DNA from: Lonepinella koalarum | GTDB taxonomy: Bacteria > Pseudomonadota > Gammaproteobacteria > Enterobacterales > Pasteurellaceae | Assembly: GCA_030525745.1 (NCBI GenBank) | Contig: JAUNED010000003.1 | Coordinates: 1 to 64,000 of the forward strand | Reading direction: 5' to 3' | Length of the DNA stretch: 64,000 bases | Shown here: one piece after another, positions 1 through 11,640 of the stretch | Layout: every line of letters begins with the position of its first letter | How positions within the stretch are numbered: the stretch's first letter is position 1 | Notes under the pieces: generated by a model | The model's input: only the letters and a program-made list of their open reading frames with translations | Databases searched by the model: none | What the model was told of the DNA's origin: nothing | Made by a program: the position numbers and the translations under genes

Positions 1-41
1 ATTACCGCACCGATGATTTGTACAATTTTTCCCGTTGCCAT
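1..41 (-). CDS. atpD: F1 ATP synthase subunit beta, N-terminal fragment
   Basis: Only the first 13 codons are in the window; the gene continues past the left edge. The minus strand reads MATGKIVQIIGAV, the usual AtpD N-terminus, from an ATG at 41-39, preceded by an AGAGGA ribosome binding site. Subunit beta carries the catalytic nucleotide sites of F1. Its place just downstream of atpG is the standard atp operon order. Identity rests on the short N-terminus plus this position. Confidence 0.9.
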   Translation of the reverse strand, partial: MATGKIVQIIGAV

Positions 42-61
42 TACCGTTCCTCTTAATTTGG

Positions 62-931
62 TTAAATTGCTGCGGCACCCGCAACAATTTCATTTAATTC
101 ATTCGTAATACTTGCTTGACGAGCTTTGTTATACACTAACTGTAACTCATTAATCAGATTACCTGCGTTATCGGTTGCCGCTTTCATTGCAACCATTCGA
201 GCCGCTTGCTCTGAAGCCAAGTTATCTACCACCGCTTGATACACCTGAGACTCTAAATAACGACCTAATAAACTATCCAATAAAATCTTTGGATCAGGCT
301 CATAAATATAATCCCAAGTTTGTTGTTTTTCAGCGAGGTTATCGTTTTCCAATTCAGGTAATGGAATCAACTGTTGGAAAGTCGGTTTTTGCGACATCGT
401 ATTCACAAATTTATTATAAGCAATATACACGGCATCAATTTCACCGTTACGATGTGCATCAAACATTGAATTGGCAACACCAATCAATTCTTCCAAGGTT
501 GGATTATCTCCTAAACCCGAATGTTGGCCTTTAATCATCAAACCCAGTGAACGGAAAAAACCAATGCCTTTAGAACCAATAAGACCTAATTCAACTGTTA
601 CGCCTTGTTGCTTCCATTGTTTGATTTCATTAAGAGCGGTCTTAAATAAGTTAATATTTAAACCGCCACACATTCCACGGTCGGTTGAAACAATAATAAC
701 ACCTACTCTTTTTACTTTACGCTCATTTAAAAAAGGGTGTTTATAACCAACATTCGCTTTGGATACGTGACTGATAACATTTTTAATGGTTTCAGAATAC
801 GGACGAGAGGCTGCCATACGATCTTGCGTCTTACGCATTTTCGAGGTTGCCACCATTTCCATAGCTTTAGTAATTTTCTTTGTACTTTGCACACTGGAAA
901 TTTTGGTTTTTATCTCTTTAGTACCTGCCAT
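62..931 (-). CDS. atpG: F1 ATP synthase subunit gamma
   Basis: Central rotor shaft of F1, coupling c-ring rotation to the catalytic beta subunits. The 289-residue product has the family N-terminus ([20 protein letters not shown]), and a C-terminus rich in residues typical of the coiled coil that enters the alpha3beta3 core ([18 protein letters not shown]). Length is normal. It lies 24 bp downstream of atpA and 20 bp upstream of atpD in the same operon, so co-transcription is expected. Nothing odd seen. Confidence 0.98.
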   Translation of the reverse strand: MAGTKEIKTKISSVQSTKKITKAMEMVATSKMRKTQDRMAASRPYSETIKNVISHVSKANVGYKHPFLNERKVKRVGVIIVSTDRGMCGGLNINLFKTALNEIKQWKQQGVTVELGLIGSKGIGFFRSLGLMIKGQHSGLGDNPTLEELIGVANSMFDAHRNGEIDAVYIAYNKFVNTMSQKPTFQQLIPLPELENDNLAEKQQTWDYIYEPDPKILLDSLLGRYLESQVYQAVVDNLASEQAARMVAMKAATDNAGNLINELQLVYNKARQASITNELNEIVAGAAAI

Positions 932-955
932 TTTTGTTCTCCGTTATTCCAAACG

Positions 956-2497
956 TTACCAAGTATTATTGGCTTTAAAACCATCCAAAATAGCTTTCAA
1001 TGTGTCTTTAATTTCATCATTGTAATTACCACTTTGGGTTAAGCTTTGCATAAATTCGCTATGAGTACGGTTAGCATAGTCTAAAAGTGCGGTCTCAAAA
1101 TCAGCAATTTTGTTTAAGGCTACATCTTCTAAATAACCAAATTCCACTGCAAATAATACTAAAGCCATCTCTGAAACACTTAATGGGGAGAATTGTTTCT
1201 GTTTCAATAATTCAGTAACTTTCTCACCATGAGATAATTGTTTGCGAGTTGCATCATCTAAATCAGATGCAAACTGAGCAAAGGCAGCCAATTCACGGTA
1301 TTGAGCTAATGCAGTACGGATACCGCCGGCTAATTTTTTCACCACTTTAGTTTGAGCTGAACCACCTACACGAGATACCGAAATACCCGGGTTTACCGCA
1401 GGGCGAATACCGGAGTTAAATAAGTTAGACTCTAAGAAAATCTGGCCATCAGTAATAGAAATTACGTTAGTCGGAACGAAGGCTGAAACGTCACCTGCTT
1501 GGGTTTCGATGATCGGTAATGCGGTTAAAGAACCGGTTTTACCTTTCACTGCACCGTTAGTGAAACGTTCTACATAGTCTGCATTTACACGAGACGCACG
1601 CTCTAATAAGCGAGAGTGGAGATAGAACACATCACCCGGGAATGCTTCACGACCCGGTGGACGGCGTAATAACAGTGAAATTTGACGGTAAGCAACCGCT
1701 TGTTTAGATAAATCATCGTAAACGATTAACGCATCTTCACCACGGTCACGGAAGTATTCACCCATTGCACAACCTGCATACGGTGCAAGGTATTGCAGTG
1801 CCGCAGATTCAGACGCAGAAGCCACTACAACGATAGTGTTCGCTAATGCACCGTGTTCTTCTAATTTACGCACTACGTTTGCGATAGTAGAGGCTTTTTG
1901 ACCGATTGCAACGTAGATACATTTAATACCTGAATCACGTTGGTTGATGATCGCATCAATTGCTAATGCGGTTTTACCGGTTTGACGGTCGCCGATAATC
2001 AACTCACGCTGACCACGACCAATTGGAACCATGGAATCCACAGCTTTATAGCCTGTTTGTACAGGTTGATCAACAGATTGACGATCAATAACACCCGGAG
2101 CAATCACTTCAACAGGAGAGAAACCATCATTTTGGATTTCGCCTTTACCATCTATTGGTTCACCTAATGTATTTACCACGCGACCTAATAAACCACGGCC
2201 CACCGGAACTTCTAAAATACGGCCTGTACATTGTACTTCCATACCTTCGGCAAGATCAGCATAAGGACCCATTACTACCGCACCAACCGAGTCACGCTCT
2301 AAGTTAAGTGCCATTGCATAACGATTTCCCGGTAATGCAATCATTTCACCCTGCATTACATCACTTAAACCGTGAATACGTACAATACCGTCGCTCACGG
2401 ATACGATTGTTCCAGTATTGCGAGCTTCACTCACCACATCAAACTGGGCAATGCGTTTTTTAATCAATTCACTAATTTCAGTTGAATTTAGTTGCAT
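956..2497 (-). CDS. atpA: F1 ATP synthase subunit alpha
   Basis: Regulatory, non-catalytic nucleotide-binding subunit of the F1 hexamer. The 513-residue product carries the Walker A motif GDRQTGKTA around residue 170 and the family signature [14 protein letters not shown] near residue 365, which includes the arginine finger region. Full length for the family. Start ATG at 2497 has GAGGAAT upstream. It sits between atpH and atpG in the standard order. Confidence 0.99.
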   Translation of the reverse strand: MQLNSTEISELIKKRIAQFDVVSEARNTGTIVSVSDGIVRIHGLSDVMQGEMIALPGNRYAMALNLERDSVGAVVMGPYADLAEGMEVQCTGRILEVPVGRGLLGRVVNTLGEPIDGKGEIQNDGFSPVEVIAPGVIDRQSVDQPVQTGYKAVDSMVPIGRGQRELIIGDRQTGKTALAIDAIINQRDSGIKCIYVAIGQKASTIANVVRKLEEHGALANTIVVVASASESAALQYLAPYAGCAMGEYFRDRGEDALIVYDDLSKQAVAYRQISLLLRRPPGREAFPGDVFYLHSRLLERASRVNADYVERFTNGAVKGKTGSLTALPIIETQAGDVSAFVPTNVISITDGQIFLESNLFNSGIRPAVNPGISVSRVGGSAQTKVVKKLAGGIRTALAQYRELAAFAQFASDLDDATRKQLSHGEKVTELLKQKQFSPLSVSEMALVLFAVEFGYLEDVALNKIADFETALLDYANRTHSEFMQSLTQSGNYNDEIKDTLKAILDGFKANNTW

Positions 2498-2523
2498 TTT
2501 ATATTCCTCTTTACCTTGCAGAT

Positions 2524-3054
2524 TTACAGTAATTCATCTGCCAGACGGGCTAATTGACCACGACTAGATCCATCAATTACAAAATCTTCTGTACGAATAA
2601 TTACACCTGCAATCAGCGAGCTATCTACACTGCAATTTAGTCTGACTTTACGGGAAAGACGTTTTTCCATTGCAGTAGTAATTTTTTCTGTTTGGGTTGC
2701 ATTCAATGGTTGAGCCGAAATGACTTGAACTTCCGCTGTTGCATTATAATCTTCTACATAAGATTTAAATTGCTCAAATACTGCAGGAAGTACAGTTAAA
2801 CGCTTATTTTCAGCCATTAACCTTATAAGATTTTGCCCTGATTTATCAATTTGTTCACCACAAATTGAAATTACTGTATCAGCGACTTTTTGAGCAGAAA
2901 AAGAACTATTTAAAAAAGCCTGAATTTGGTTATTTTTAGCTAGCTCAGCCATAAAACCCAACATTTCAGTCCATTTTTGGACCGCACTTTGTTCTACTGC
3001 AAAATCAAATGCTGCTTTAGCATAAGGACGAGCTATTGTAGTTAATTCTGACAT
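2524..3054 (-). CDS. atpH: F1 ATP synthase subunit delta
   Basis: Peripheral stalk subunit joining F1 to the b-dimer. The 176-residue product begins [16 protein letters not shown], the conserved OSCP/delta N-terminus, and ends with the [19 protein letters not shown] stretch typical of the family C-terminus. It lies 14 bp downstream of atpF and 26 bp upstream of atpA, within one transcription unit. Length matches enterobacterial delta (177 residues). Confidence 0.98.
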   Translation of the reverse strand: MSELTTIARPYAKAAFDFAVEQSAVQKWTEMLGFMAELAKNNQIQAFLNSSFSAQKVADTVISICGEQIDKSGQNLIRLMAENKRLTVLPAVFEQFKSYVEDYNATAEVQVISAQPLNATQTEKITTAMEKRLSRKVRLNCSVDSSLIAGVIIRTEDFVIDGSSRGQLARLADELL

Positions 3055-3068
3055 AAGCCCAACCTTCC

Positions 3069-3539
3069 TTATAATTCCGCAACTAATTTATCAATAATAT
3101 CATTGTTAGCCGCCTCATCTACTGTACGACCCACAATTTTTTCTGCACCGGCAATTGCTAAAGATGCTACTTTCAAGCGCAATTCTTCTTGAACTCGCTT
3201 ACGTTCAGCTGCAACTTCTGCATAACCTTGTTCAATAATTTTTGCTTTTAAAGTTTCAGCTTCTACTTTGACTTCTTCAAGTACTTCATTGCGACGTTTA
3301 TTTGCTAATTCCACAATTTCTTGAGCTTGAATTTTTGCTTGTGCCAAAGTTTCTTCAACCATAGCTTGGCTACTTGCTTGTTCTTGTTTAGCTTTTTCAG
3401 CACCAGCAAGAGCATCAGCAATATTAGCTTGACGGGTTTCTATCGCTTTAATCAGCGGTGGCCAAACGAATTTCATGCAAAACCACACAAAAAGTGCAAA
3501 TGCAATCAGCTGACCAATTAATGTTGCATTTAAATTCAC
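3069..3539 (-). CDS. atpF: Fo ATP synthase subunit b
   Basis: Membrane-anchored peripheral stalk. The 156-residue product has one hydrophobic N-terminal segment (about residues 5-27, [20 protein letters not shown]) followed by a long charged, alanine-rich helix expected to form the dimeric coiled coil, ending in the delta-binding region. Length equals the E. coli protein. It lies between atpE and atpH; the 69 bp gap to atpE is usual for this operon. Confidence 0.98.
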   Translation of the reverse strand: MNLNATLIGQLIAFALFVWFCMKFVWPPLIKAIETRQANIADALAGAEKAKQEQASSQAMVEETLAQAKIQAQEIVELANKRRNEVLEEVKVEAETLKAKIIEQGYAEVAAERKRVQEELRLKVASLAIAGAEKIVGRTVDEAANNDIIDKLVAEL

Positions 3540-3608
3540 AACAGCCTCCTCAAAGTTGGTTTTATTACTCTAATAAAAAGAGCAACGGTTTTGTTTGTCC
3601 AACGTTGA

Positions 3609-3881
<273 letters not shown>

Positions 3882-3992
3882 TTAAAAAAGCCTTTCGGCA
3901 GGGTTAATAAAAAAGTCAAAATTTATTAGATTTTATTGCTTAATTTTTCAAAATAATTGAAAAACTAACCGCGCTTTTACCTAATTTTGTAT

Positions 3993-4787
<795 letters not shown>

Positions 4788-4807
4788 CTATCCTTTTGAA
4801 TTTTAAA

Positions 4808-5191
4808 TTATTTTGAAACTCGCTTTATTATTTCAGGCAATACGATGTTCATTGCTAATATCACAAAATATCCACTGAAAAATACTAATATTTTCATTTC
4901 TTTATAAAAAATAAAAACGAATGCAATCAGGATAATTGCCACTACCCATTTTAGAGCTTCACCTTTATACATTATATTCAGTTTGTTTACAGAAACTGTA
5001 AAAGGTTTAAAAAAGACCCAATAAACAAACAATAAATAGGGTAAAAAAGCGGATAAAAAGCCTAACAACAAAGACAAACCCGTATGTTTTTCTATAAAAA
5101 CACCCAAAAAACTGACCGCACTTATAAACAAAAATTCAATAATGAGTGCTTTACTGTAATTTTTTTTTGCTTGTTTAATAATTGCCGACAT
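4808..5191 (-). CDS. atpI: ATP synthase assembly protein I
   Basis: First gene of the atp operon, 23 bp upstream of atpB. The 127-residue product has about four hydrophobic segments (near residues 15-33, 40-62, 82-96 and 101-120) and a basic N-terminus. This fits AtpI, a poorly conserved membrane protein thought to help c-ring assembly and Mg2+ supply. Sequence conservation is low, so the call rests on position, length and topology. The operon promoter should lie in 5192-5285. Confidence 0.85.
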   Translation of the reverse strand: MSAIIKQAKKNYSKALIIEFLFISAVSFLGVFIEKHTGLSLLLGFLSAFLPYLLFVYWVFFKPFTVSVNKLNIMYKGEALKWVVAIILIAFVFIFYKEMKILVFFSGYFVILAMNIVLPEIIKRVSK

Positions 5192-5285
5192 TGAAAGTTA
5201 AGCCTATAAAAACTCAAGGATTGTACCTTAAAAAAATCCTTTTTTAAACCCTAAAACAAAAGAAAACTAACACAATTTATAAGGT

Positions 5286-5930
5286 TTAACCTGTTTGCTT
5301 TAATAAAATTAAATGCCGCTCTCCAATTAATCCGGGAACTTGTAATTCGACTACATTAGTGATAGTAAAATTGCTCAATAATTCAGCTATTTCATTTTTG
5401 TTATATAACCCTTTTAAAGCATAAAAAAGACCATTTTTATGAGGTAAATGATGACACCAATCCGTCATATCCTTTAGGCTAGCAAAAGCTCGACTAAGAA
5501 CACCATCAAATTGATGATCGGGTTGATATTCTTCTACTCGACTTAATACAGTTTCAACATTGGTTAGTCCTAACTCACGCACTGCATTTCGGATAAAACT
5601 AATTCGCTTACCAAGACTATCCAATAAGACAAATTTTTTGTTAGGATTTATTATGGCCAAAGGCAGTCCCGGCAAGCCCGGACCAGTTCCTACATCAATA
5701 AAATAGTTTCCCTGTAAATAAGGACTAACTACTAAACTGTCCAAAATATGTTTTACCAACATTTCCATTGGATCACGCACAGAAGTCAGATTATAAGTTT
5801 TGTTCCATTTATTCAATAATAAAATTAACTGAACAAGTTGTTTTTCCTGTTGTTCTGTTATAGAAAGTGCGGTCATTTTTAGTAATGTTTTAAGTTTCTC
5901 ACTTAATTCCAACTCCAGATTATTCACCAC
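5286..5930 (-). CDS. rsmG: 16S rRNA (guanine-527-N7)-methyltransferase
   Basis: Methylates G527 of 16S rRNA; also known as gidB. The 214-residue product has the SAM-binding glycine motif [15 protein letters not shown] near residue 80 and the following [12 protein letters not shown]. Its start overlaps the mnmG stop by 11 bp, indicating translational coupling. Length is close to the E. coli protein (207). The mnmG-rsmG pair next to the origin and upstream of atp is a classical arrangement. Confidence 0.97.
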   Translation of the reverse strand: MVNNLELELSEKLKTLLKMTALSITEQQEKQLVQLILLLNKWNKTYNLTSVRDPMEMLVKHILDSLVVSPYLQGNYFIDVGTGPGLPGLPLAIINPNKKFVLLDSLGKRISFIRNAVRELGLTNVETVLSRVEEYQPDHQFDGVLSRAFASLKDMTDWCHHLPHKNGLFYALKGLYNKNEIAELLSNFTITNVVELQVPGLIGERHLILLKQTG

Positions 5931-7809
5931 GTTTCAACATTCCTTGTTTTTTTAAATTAACCAACAAAATGGAAATAGCTGCCGGTGTAATACCTGAAAT
6001 TCGACTGGCTTGTCCGATAGAAACAGGGCGGTGTTGCTCTAATTTTGAACGTACTTCATTAGATAAACCGGCAACTAAGGAATAATCAAAACGTTCTGGA
6101 ATTACCGTATTTTCGTGACGTTTTTGTTTTTCGATTTCCTCTTGTTGATGTTCAATATAACCTTGATATTTAATCGCAATTTCAACCTGTTCCACTGCTT
6201 CTTTATCTTCCATTGCAGGCTGAAATGGCTTAAGTGCGGTTAAAATTGGATAAGATATTTCTGGACGACGTAATAAATCTTCGCCACTGGCTTCACGAAT
6301 CAAAGGACTACTTAATACTTTATTTGCTTCTTCTAAATGTTCAGAGCGAGGATGTAACCAAATACTGCGTAGACGTTGACGTTCCTGTTCAATATTTTCC
6401 ATTTTTTGATTAAATCTCACCCAACGTTTTTCATCTATTAATCCTAATTTGTGGGCAATTGGTGTTAAACGAATATCCGCATTATCTTCACGTAATAATA
6501 AACGGTATTCTGCACGGGAAGTGAATACACGATAAGGTTCTTTTGTGCCTAAAGTGCAAAGGTCATCAACTAAAACGCCTATATAAGCTTGATCTCGGCG
6601 CGGAAACCAAGCCTCTTTTTCTTGAACAAATAAAGCTGCATTAATGCCGGCTAACAAACCTTGCGCAGCAGCTTCTTCATAACCTGTTGTACCGTTAATT
6701 TGACCGGCAAAGAACAATCCTTTAATAGCTTTAGTTTCTAAAGTAGGTTTTAAATCACGAGGATCAAAATAATCATACTCAATAGCATAACCCGGCTTAA
6801 TAATTCGGGTTTTTTCTAAGCCTTTCATGGAATTGACAATGCCCATTTGAACATCGAAAGGTAAACTGGTTGAAATACCGTTAGGATAAACTTCATTGGA
6901 AGTCAATCCTTCAGGTTCAAGATAAATTTGATGAGAATTACGATCCGCAAAACGCATTACTTTGTCTTCAATTGACGGACAATAGCGAGGTCCTATGCCT
7001 TCAATAACACCAGTATACATTGGGCTACGATCTAAACCACCACGAATAATATCGTGGGTTTGTTCGTTAGTATGAGTAATATAACAAGGAATTTGGCGAG
7101 GATGTTGATCTACCGATCCCATAAATGAAAAAACAGGTAATACTTCGTCACCATGCTGTTTTGCCAATACATCAAAATTAATCGTACGGGCATCTAAACG
7201 AGGCGGTGTGCCAGTTTTTAATCGATCAACTCGTAATCCTAAATCTCGCAAACGATCTGCTAGCATCATAGAAGCAGGATCTCCAGCCCTACCACCTGTA
7301 TAATTCTCCAAACCAATATGAATTTTACCTGCTAAAAAAGTTCCTGCAGTTAATATAACCGCTTTTGCACGAAACTTTAATCCCATTTTAGTTTCTACAC
7401 CGGCTACACGATCCTGCTCTAAAATAACATCTGTCACTTCCTGTTGAAAAATGTCTAAATTAGGTTGATTTTCTAAAGCTATTCTTACTGCCTGTCTATA
7501 TAAAACACGATCAGCTTGAGCTCGAGTTGCACGTACTGCAGGACCTTTAGAACTGTTTAATGTACGAAATTGGATCCCTGCTTGATCCGTAGCTGTTGCC
7601 ATTAAACCACCCATAGCATCTATTTCTTTAACTAAATGGCCTTTACCTATACCCCCAATAGCAGGATTGCAAGACATTTGTCCTAAAGTATCTACATTAT
7701 GGGTTAATAATAGTGTTTTTAATCCCATTCGAGCAGGCGCAAGAGCAGCTTCAGTACCTGCATGGCCGCCGCCAATAATAATCACATCGTAATTTTCAGT
7801 ATAAAACAT
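5920..7809 (-). CDS. mnmG: tRNA uridine-34 5-carboxymethylaminomethyl synthesis enzyme MnmG
   Basis: FAD-dependent subunit that, with MnmE, installs the cmnm5 group on wobble U34 of several tRNAs; its partner mnmE is also in this window. The N-terminus has the dinucleotide-binding motif [15 protein letters not shown]. An in-frame start nine codons upstream (7836) is possible, but I chose the ATG at 7809. It gives the family start [15 protein letters not shown], 629 residues as in E. coli, and AAGGA five to six bases upstream. It is the first gene left of oriC. Confidence 0.97.
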   Translation of the reverse strand: MFYTENYDVIIIGGGHAGTEAALAPARMGLKTLLLTHNVDTLGQMSCNPAIGGIGKGHLVKEIDAMGGLMATATDQAGIQFRTLNSSKGPAVRATRAQADRVLYRQAVRIALENQPNLDIFQQEVTDVILEQDRVAGVETKMGLKFRAKAVILTAGTFLAGKIHIGLENYTGGRAGDPASMMLADRLRDLGLRVDRLKTGTPPRLDARTINFDVLAKQHGDEVLPVFSFMGSVDQHPRQIPCYITHTNEQTHDIIRGGLDRSPMYTGVIEGIGPRYCPSIEDKVMRFADRNSHQIYLEPEGLTSNEVYPNGISTSLPFDVQMGIVNSMKGLEKTRIIKPGYAIEYDYFDPRDLKPTLETKAIKGLFFAGQINGTTGYEEAAAQGLLAGINAALFVQEKEAWFPRRDQAYIGVLVDDLCTLGTKEPYRVFTSRAEYRLLLREDNADIRLTPIAHKLGLIDEKRWVRFNQKMENIEQERQRLRSIWLHPRSEHLEEANKVLSSPLIREASGEDLLRRPEISYPILTALKPFQPAMEDKEAVEQVEIAIKYQGYIEHQQEEIEKQKRHENTVIPERFDYSLVAGLSNEVRSKLEQHRPVSIGQASRISGITPAAISILLVNLKKQGMLKRGE

Positions 7810-7901
7810 AAGATCCTTTTTTATAGTTATAGCCACTACTTAAGCAAATTCTGCGTATTCTACCTAAAATTAGGATCTGTTGAAAGGGAAGTAGAAGGAT
7901 C

Positions 7902-7910
7902 TTATACACA
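7902..7910 (+). promoter_or_regulatory. DnaA box (TTATACACA variant)
   Basis: TTATACACA on the plus strand fits the relaxed consensus TTAT(C/A)CACA. It sits at the mnmG side of the AT-rich block, so the block is flanked by DnaA boxes on both sides. Confidence 0.7.
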
Positions 7911-8093
7911 AAAAAGAGAGAGCTAATATAAAGAGATCTTTTTATATATAAAGATCTTATTATTCTTATTATAAGGATCCATTTTTTGTAGGATAAGATC
8001 TTTTTTATTAATAATATGAATAAGTTAGATCTTATGTAAGTACCTGAAGATCATCTGATTAGCTTTTATAATTTCTGTGGGTAACTTTGTAAT

Positions 8094-8102
8094 TTATCCA
8101 CA
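8094..8102 (+). promoter_or_regulatory. DnaA box (consensus)
   Basis: Exact TTATCCACA on the plus strand, within the putative oriC. Binding by DnaA is inferred from identity to the consensus. Confidence 0.85.
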
Positions 8103-8165
8103 GAATATAAATTTTAAAATGTTATACTTATGAAAATCACATTTTATACTGTTATTTTTATAAAG

Positions 8166-8174
8166 TTATCCACA
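8166..8174 (+). promoter_or_regulatory. DnaA box (consensus)
   Basis: Second exact TTATCCACA in the same orientation, 72 bp from the first, within the putative oriC. Confidence 0.85.
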
Positions 8175-8204
8175 GTATTCTTTTGGTTAAAAAATAATCT
8201 TTAA

Positions 8205-8242
8205 ATAAAAAAGCAGCCAAAATTCATCGAATTTTGACCGCT
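8205..8242 (-). terminator. Intrinsic terminator after gpmA
   Basis: On the minus strand the arm AGCGGTCAAAATTC (8242-8229) can pair with GAATTTTGGCTGCT (8225-8212) over 14 bp including two G-U pairs, with a three-base loop, followed by TTTTTT. It lies 18 bp past the gpmA stop and would also shield oriC from gpmA transcription. Confidence 0.75.
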
Positions 8243-8259
8243 CTTTTTTTATTTATAAA

Positions 8260-8943
8260 TTAAAGGTAGAATTTTTCTACAAAATTTAATTTATCATCCA
8301 GTTTTAACACTAATGGCTGACCTGTTGGAATTTCAAAATCCATAATTTCTTCATCGGAAATACCTATAATATGTTTTGCCAATGCACGTAAACTATTGCC
8401 GTGAGCAGTAACTAAAACACGTTTTCCAGACAATAATGCAGGTGCGATTTCATCTTCCCAGAAAGGTAATACACGCTCGAGGGTGATTTTTAAGTTTTCT
8501 GCATTTGGCACAACGTCTTTCGGTAAATGAGCGTAACGGCGATCGTTGTGTGCAGAATTAGGATCTTTTGGATCTAAATCTGGTGGAGAAATATCATAAG
8601 AACGACGCCAAATATGCACTTGTTCGTCACCATATTGTTCTGCTGTCGCTTTTTTGTCTAAGCCTTGTAATGCACCGTAGTGACGCTCGTTTAAACGCCA
8701 GTTTTTTACTTGTGGAATCCACAATTGGTTGGATTCTTCCAACACGATGTTACAGGTTTTAATCGCACGGGTTAAAACGGAAGTGAAAGCGATGTCAAAT
8801 TCATAGCCTGCTTCTAACAATTTTTTACCTGCTGCTTTTGCTTCTTCAACGCCGCGTTCGGTTAAATTCACATCACGCCAGCCGGTAAATAAATTTTTCG
8901 CATTCCATTCGCTAAAACCGTGACGGATAAAGACTAATTCCAT
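8260..8943 (-). CDS. gpmA: 2,3-bisphosphoglycerate-dependent phosphoglycerate mutase
   Basis: Glycolytic enzyme interconverting 3- and 2-phosphoglycerate. The phosphohistidine motif [10 protein letters not shown] follows the start, and the second catalytic histidine is in [11 protein letters not shown] chose the ATG at 8943 (227 residues). It gives MELVFIRHG and has AAGGAGA upstream; the open frame runs 13 codons further to 8982 without a good ribosome binding site. It is transcribed towards oriC and ends in a terminator there. Confidence 0.97.
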   Translation of the reverse strand: MELVFIRHGFSEWNAKNLFTGWRDVNLTERGVEEAKAAGKKLLEAGYEFDIAFTSVLTRAIKTCNIVLEESNQLWIPQVKNWRLNERHYGALQGLDKKATAEQYGDEQVHIWRRSYDISPPDLDPKDPNSAHNDRRYAHLPKDVVPNAENLKITLERVLPFWEDEIAPALLSGKRVLVTAHGNSLRALAKHIIGISDEEIMDFEIPTGQPLVLKLDDKLNFVEKFYL

Positions 8944-9089
8944 AGAAAATCTCCTTGAGAGTAAATTAAAAAAACTTTGCACTTTATAGCAAAAAAAGAG
9001 TAGTTTTAAAAGTAGAAAGCCATTGTTTCCTGATCTTTCGCAAAAATAATGCTATATTTAATCCTAGATTTGACTTATGAGATAGAAAT

Positions 9090-10307
9090 ATGCCAACGAC
9101 ATTCATCAAAACAGGAAATAAATTGACCGCTCTTTTAGGGGCTTTTTTTTGTATTCTGTCCATTGAAAGTCAAGCAAATAATTTATCCCAAATACAGCAG
9201 CAGATTAAGCAGCAAGAACAAAAAATTGCTGAGCAAAAACGCAAGCAAAACCAGATTCAATCCACCTTAAAAACACAAGAAAATAAAATCAATTCAGCTA
9301 TTGGCGAATTGCGACAGACGGAAAACAATTTAGCCGAAACTCGTAAACTTATTGCCGAAACTAACCGTCAAATTGCTTTATTGGAAAAGCAGGAAAAAGA
9401 GCAAAAGGTGAAACTCGCCAAACAATTGGATAATATTTATCGTAGTGGCAATCCGTCCTCTGTAGTGGAACATTTGATAGCTGATGATGCACAAAAATCG
9501 GATAGAATGAAAGTTTATTATCAGCATCTCAATCAAGCCAGAATGGCATTGATTTCGGAGCTAAAAGCCACTCGTTCTCAATTACAAGAACAAAAAAATT
9601 TAGTTTCTCAGCAGCAAAAAATACAGCAAGAACAACTTTCAGGACAGAAAAAACAACAGCAAGATTTACAAAAAGCTAAAAATGAGCGAGAAAAAACTTT
9701 GGCACAATTAAATAAAAATTTACAGCAAGATGAAAGTCGTTTAGAAACCTTGAAAGCGAATGAAAATGCTTTAAAACAGGAAATAGAACGTGCATCACAA
9801 GTAGCTCAAAAGCAAGAACAACAAGAAAAAGAACAACTTGCCCAACGAAAATTAGAACAGGAAAAAAAACATAATAAGCCTTATCAACCTACAGAGCAGG
9901 AAAAACAACTTACTCGCTCAAGAGATGGATTAGCCGGGAAATATGCTTATCCTGTAAATGGTAAAGTTTTACATCGGTTTGGTTCAACTCAAGCAGGCGA
10001 AGTAAAATGGAAAGGTATTGTGATTTCTGCAGCCAACGGTTCAGCGGTGAAAGCCATCGCTGATGGTCGGGTGATTTTATCCAGTTGGCTGCAAGGCTAC
10101 GGCTTGGTTGTAGTATTAGATCACGGAAAAGGCTATATGTCGCTGTATGGATATAATCAAGCGGTGAGCGTAAAAACCGGCACATTGGTAAAAGGCGGAC
10201 AAAAAATTGCGGAAGTGGGTAGTTCCGGTGGGCAAGGACAATCTGGATTATATTTTGAAATTCGTCGCCAAGGGCAAGCCATTAACCCTCAAAGTTGGTT
10301 GAAATAA
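9090..10307 (+). CDS. envC: Murein hydrolase activator EnvC
   Basis: Periplasmic division protein that activates the amidases AmiA/AmiB. The 405-residue product has a signal peptide ending near QANN (residue 30) and long glutamine/lysine-rich coiled coils (about 33-110 and 145-260). A C-terminal LytM/M23 domain follows (about 285-405). The LytM domain is degenerate in the EnvC manner: the usual HxH zinc motif is replaced by SGLYFEIR, so it should activate rather than cut. The stop overlaps the reading region of the next gene by no more than a few bases; the two are probably co-transcribed. Confidence 0.93.
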   Translation: MPTTFIKTGNKLTALLGAFFCILSIESQANNLSQIQQQIKQQEQKIAEQKRKQNQIQSTLKTQENKINSAIGELRQTENNLAETRKLIAETNRQIALLEKQEKEQKVKLAKQLDNIYRSGNPSSVVEHLIADDAQKSDRMKVYYQHLNQARMALISELKATRSQLQEQKNLVSQQQKIQQEQLSGQKKQQQDLQKAKNEREKTLAQLNKNLQQDESRLETLKANENALKQEIERASQVAQKQEQQEKEQLAQRKLEQEKKHNKPYQPTEQEKQLTRSRDGLAGKYAYPVNGKVLHRFGSTQAGEVKWKGIVISAANGSAVKAIADGRVILSSWLQGYGLVVVLDHGKGYMSLYGYNQAVSVKTGTLVKGGQKIAEVGSSGGQGQSGLYFEIRRQGQAINPQSWLK

Positions 10308-10315
10308 GGCTGAAT

Positions 10316-11305
10316 ATGAGAAAAAGTGCGGTCAAATTTTGCTTGGCCTTGTCGGCGTTGGTAATCCATTCACAGGCTTTAGCACAAAGCACACTCGCCA
10401 TTGTAATTGATGATGTGGGTTATCATAACCAATATGACCAAGCCGTGCTGGCAATGCCGAAAGAAGTGGCTGTTGCCATTATTCCCGTTGCACCTTACGC
10501 CAAAGCCCGTCATCAACAAGCACTTGAACAACATCGCAATATTTTAATTCATTTGCCGATGCAGCCTCGCAACAATCAAAAAATTGAAGAGGGCGGATTG
10601 CATTTGGGAATGAGCCAACAGACAGTGGAAAATCGTATTCAAGCAGCCAAAGCGATTTTACCCAATGCCATTGGCTTAAATAATCACATGGGTAGTGCGG
10701 CAACCGCAGATATAATGCTGATGAATTATTTAATGACTGCATTAAAACAACATCATCTCGCTTTTTTAGACAGCAAAACCATCGGCAATTCTGTGGCGGC
10801 TAAAACCGCTAAACAACAAGGTGTACAAAGCCTTGAACGTCATATATTTTTAGACAACAGTGATCACTATGAAGATATACAAAGGCAATTTCAATTAGCA
10901 TTAAATTACGCTCGTAAACATGGCTCGGCTATTATGATCGGACATCCCAGAAAAAATACAGTGGCTGTTCTGCAAAAACAACTCAGTCAATTACCTTCGG
11001 ATATTCGTCTTGTGACGATACAATCCTTATGGCAACAGCAAAAACAGCAGGAAGAAAAAGCCCTGCCTGATTTTATTTATATTTTCGGAGAACAAGTTGT
11101 CCAAAAGTCCGTTAATCAGGCATTATTTCCTTGTCTGATGAATTTTCTGCCGCCAACCACAGGGTTTTTCGCCCAAAAACCGCACGGTTATCTACAAATT
11201 TCACCTCTTTTAACTGAATTTCCCATACTTCGGAAGACATTAATTTCGCATAAGGAAAGCGTTTGTAATACAGTGAAAGTGCGGTCTGTTTTTCCTCTGT
11301 TTTGA
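10316..11305 (+). CDS. Divergent polysaccharide deacetylase family protein (YibQ-like), extended C-terminus
   Basis: Secreted or periplasmic protein of the divergent polysaccharide deacetylase family (YibQ), commonly next to envC. It has a signal peptide (residues 1-24, to QALAQ), then IDDVGYHN, LIHLPMQP, GLNNHMGSAAT and IMIGHPR motifs. I chose ATG 10316; a TTG seven codons upstream is also in frame. The domain ends near residue 245, and the last ~84 residues have no deacetylase character and run antisense through yhbP. At 11055-11059 there is an A5 run; in the -1 frame a TGA follows at 11068-11070, so one lost A would explain the extension. Confidence 0.85.
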   Translation: MRKSAVKFCLALSALVIHSQALAQSTLAIVIDDVGYHNQYDQAVLAMPKEVAVAIIPVAPYAKARHQQALEQHRNILIHLPMQPRNNQKIEEGGLHLGMSQQTVENRIQAAKAILPNAIGLNNHMGSAATADIMLMNYLMTALKQHHLAFLDSKTIGNSVAAKTAKQQGVQSLERHIFLDNSDHYEDIQRQFQLALNYARKHGSAIMIGHPRKNTVAVLQKQLSQLPSDIRLVTIQSLWQQQKQQEEKALPDFIYIFGEQVVQKSVNQALFPCLMNFLPPTTGFFAQKPHGYLQISPLLTEFPILRKTLISHKESVCNTVKVRSVFPLF

Positions 11306-11564
11306 TTGGATAAATATTGCCATTAAATTGTATCCCACGTAAAGAAGCAATATTATTTGATTCATGAATAATTGTGCCGGTGATATGACAATTTTGTTGT
11401 ATTAATTGACCATGCCGAGTATTCGGTTTTGTTTGTAAAATTAATCGGTTATTTTCCTTATCAAATGCATAAAAACAAATAGCCGACCAATGATCATTAG
11501 GTGTAAAAACACTGAAACTGACAATATGTTTTTCCGTTAAAAAATCAATAATATTTTGCTGCAT
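11112..11564 (-). CDS. YhbP family protein (UPF0306)
   Basis: The 150-residue product matches the E. coli YhbP family, a split-barrel flavin-binding-like fold of unknown function. Conserved stretches are TRHGQLI, LRGIQFNG, RFPYAKLMSSEVWEI and the terminal FGRKTLWL. Length matches (YhbP is about 147). It is divergent from glpE and convergent with the deacetylase gene, whose 3' extension overlaps it by 194 bp. Biochemical role unknown. Confidence 0.85.
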   Translation of the reverse strand: MQQNIIDFLTEKHIVSFSVFTPNDHWSAICFYAFDKENNRLILQTKPNTRHGQLIQQNCHITGTIIHESNNIASLRGIQFNGNIYPIKTEEKQTALSLYYKRFPYAKLMSSEVWEIQLKEVKFVDNRAVFGRKTLWLAAENSSDKEIMPD

Positions 11565-11640
11565 TATTTATCCTTGTGATACTATTTGCTCTCTTTAAAA
11601 CAGCGGTTTTTTTGACCGCACTTTTCTTTTTTGAGATGAA

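Larger units (their letters stand above)
7810..8204. other. oriC: Putative chromosomal replication origin oriC
   Basis: Gene-free stretch between mnmG and gpmA. Nine GATC (Dam) sites fall in 241 bp (starts 7812, 7874, 7898, 7935, 7953, 7976, 7997, 8028, 8049), against about one expected. Several lie in AGATCTT-type units resembling the enterobacterial 13-mers (GATCTnTTnTTTT) in an AT-rich block at 7925-8035, the likely unwinding element. DnaA boxes: TTATCCACA at 8094-8102 and 8166-8174, TTATACACA at 7902-7910, and a weak inverted TGTGGGTAA at 8076-8084. Adjacency to mnmG and proximity to dnaA fit known gammaproteobacterial origins. Function is inferred, not shown. Confidence 0.9.
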
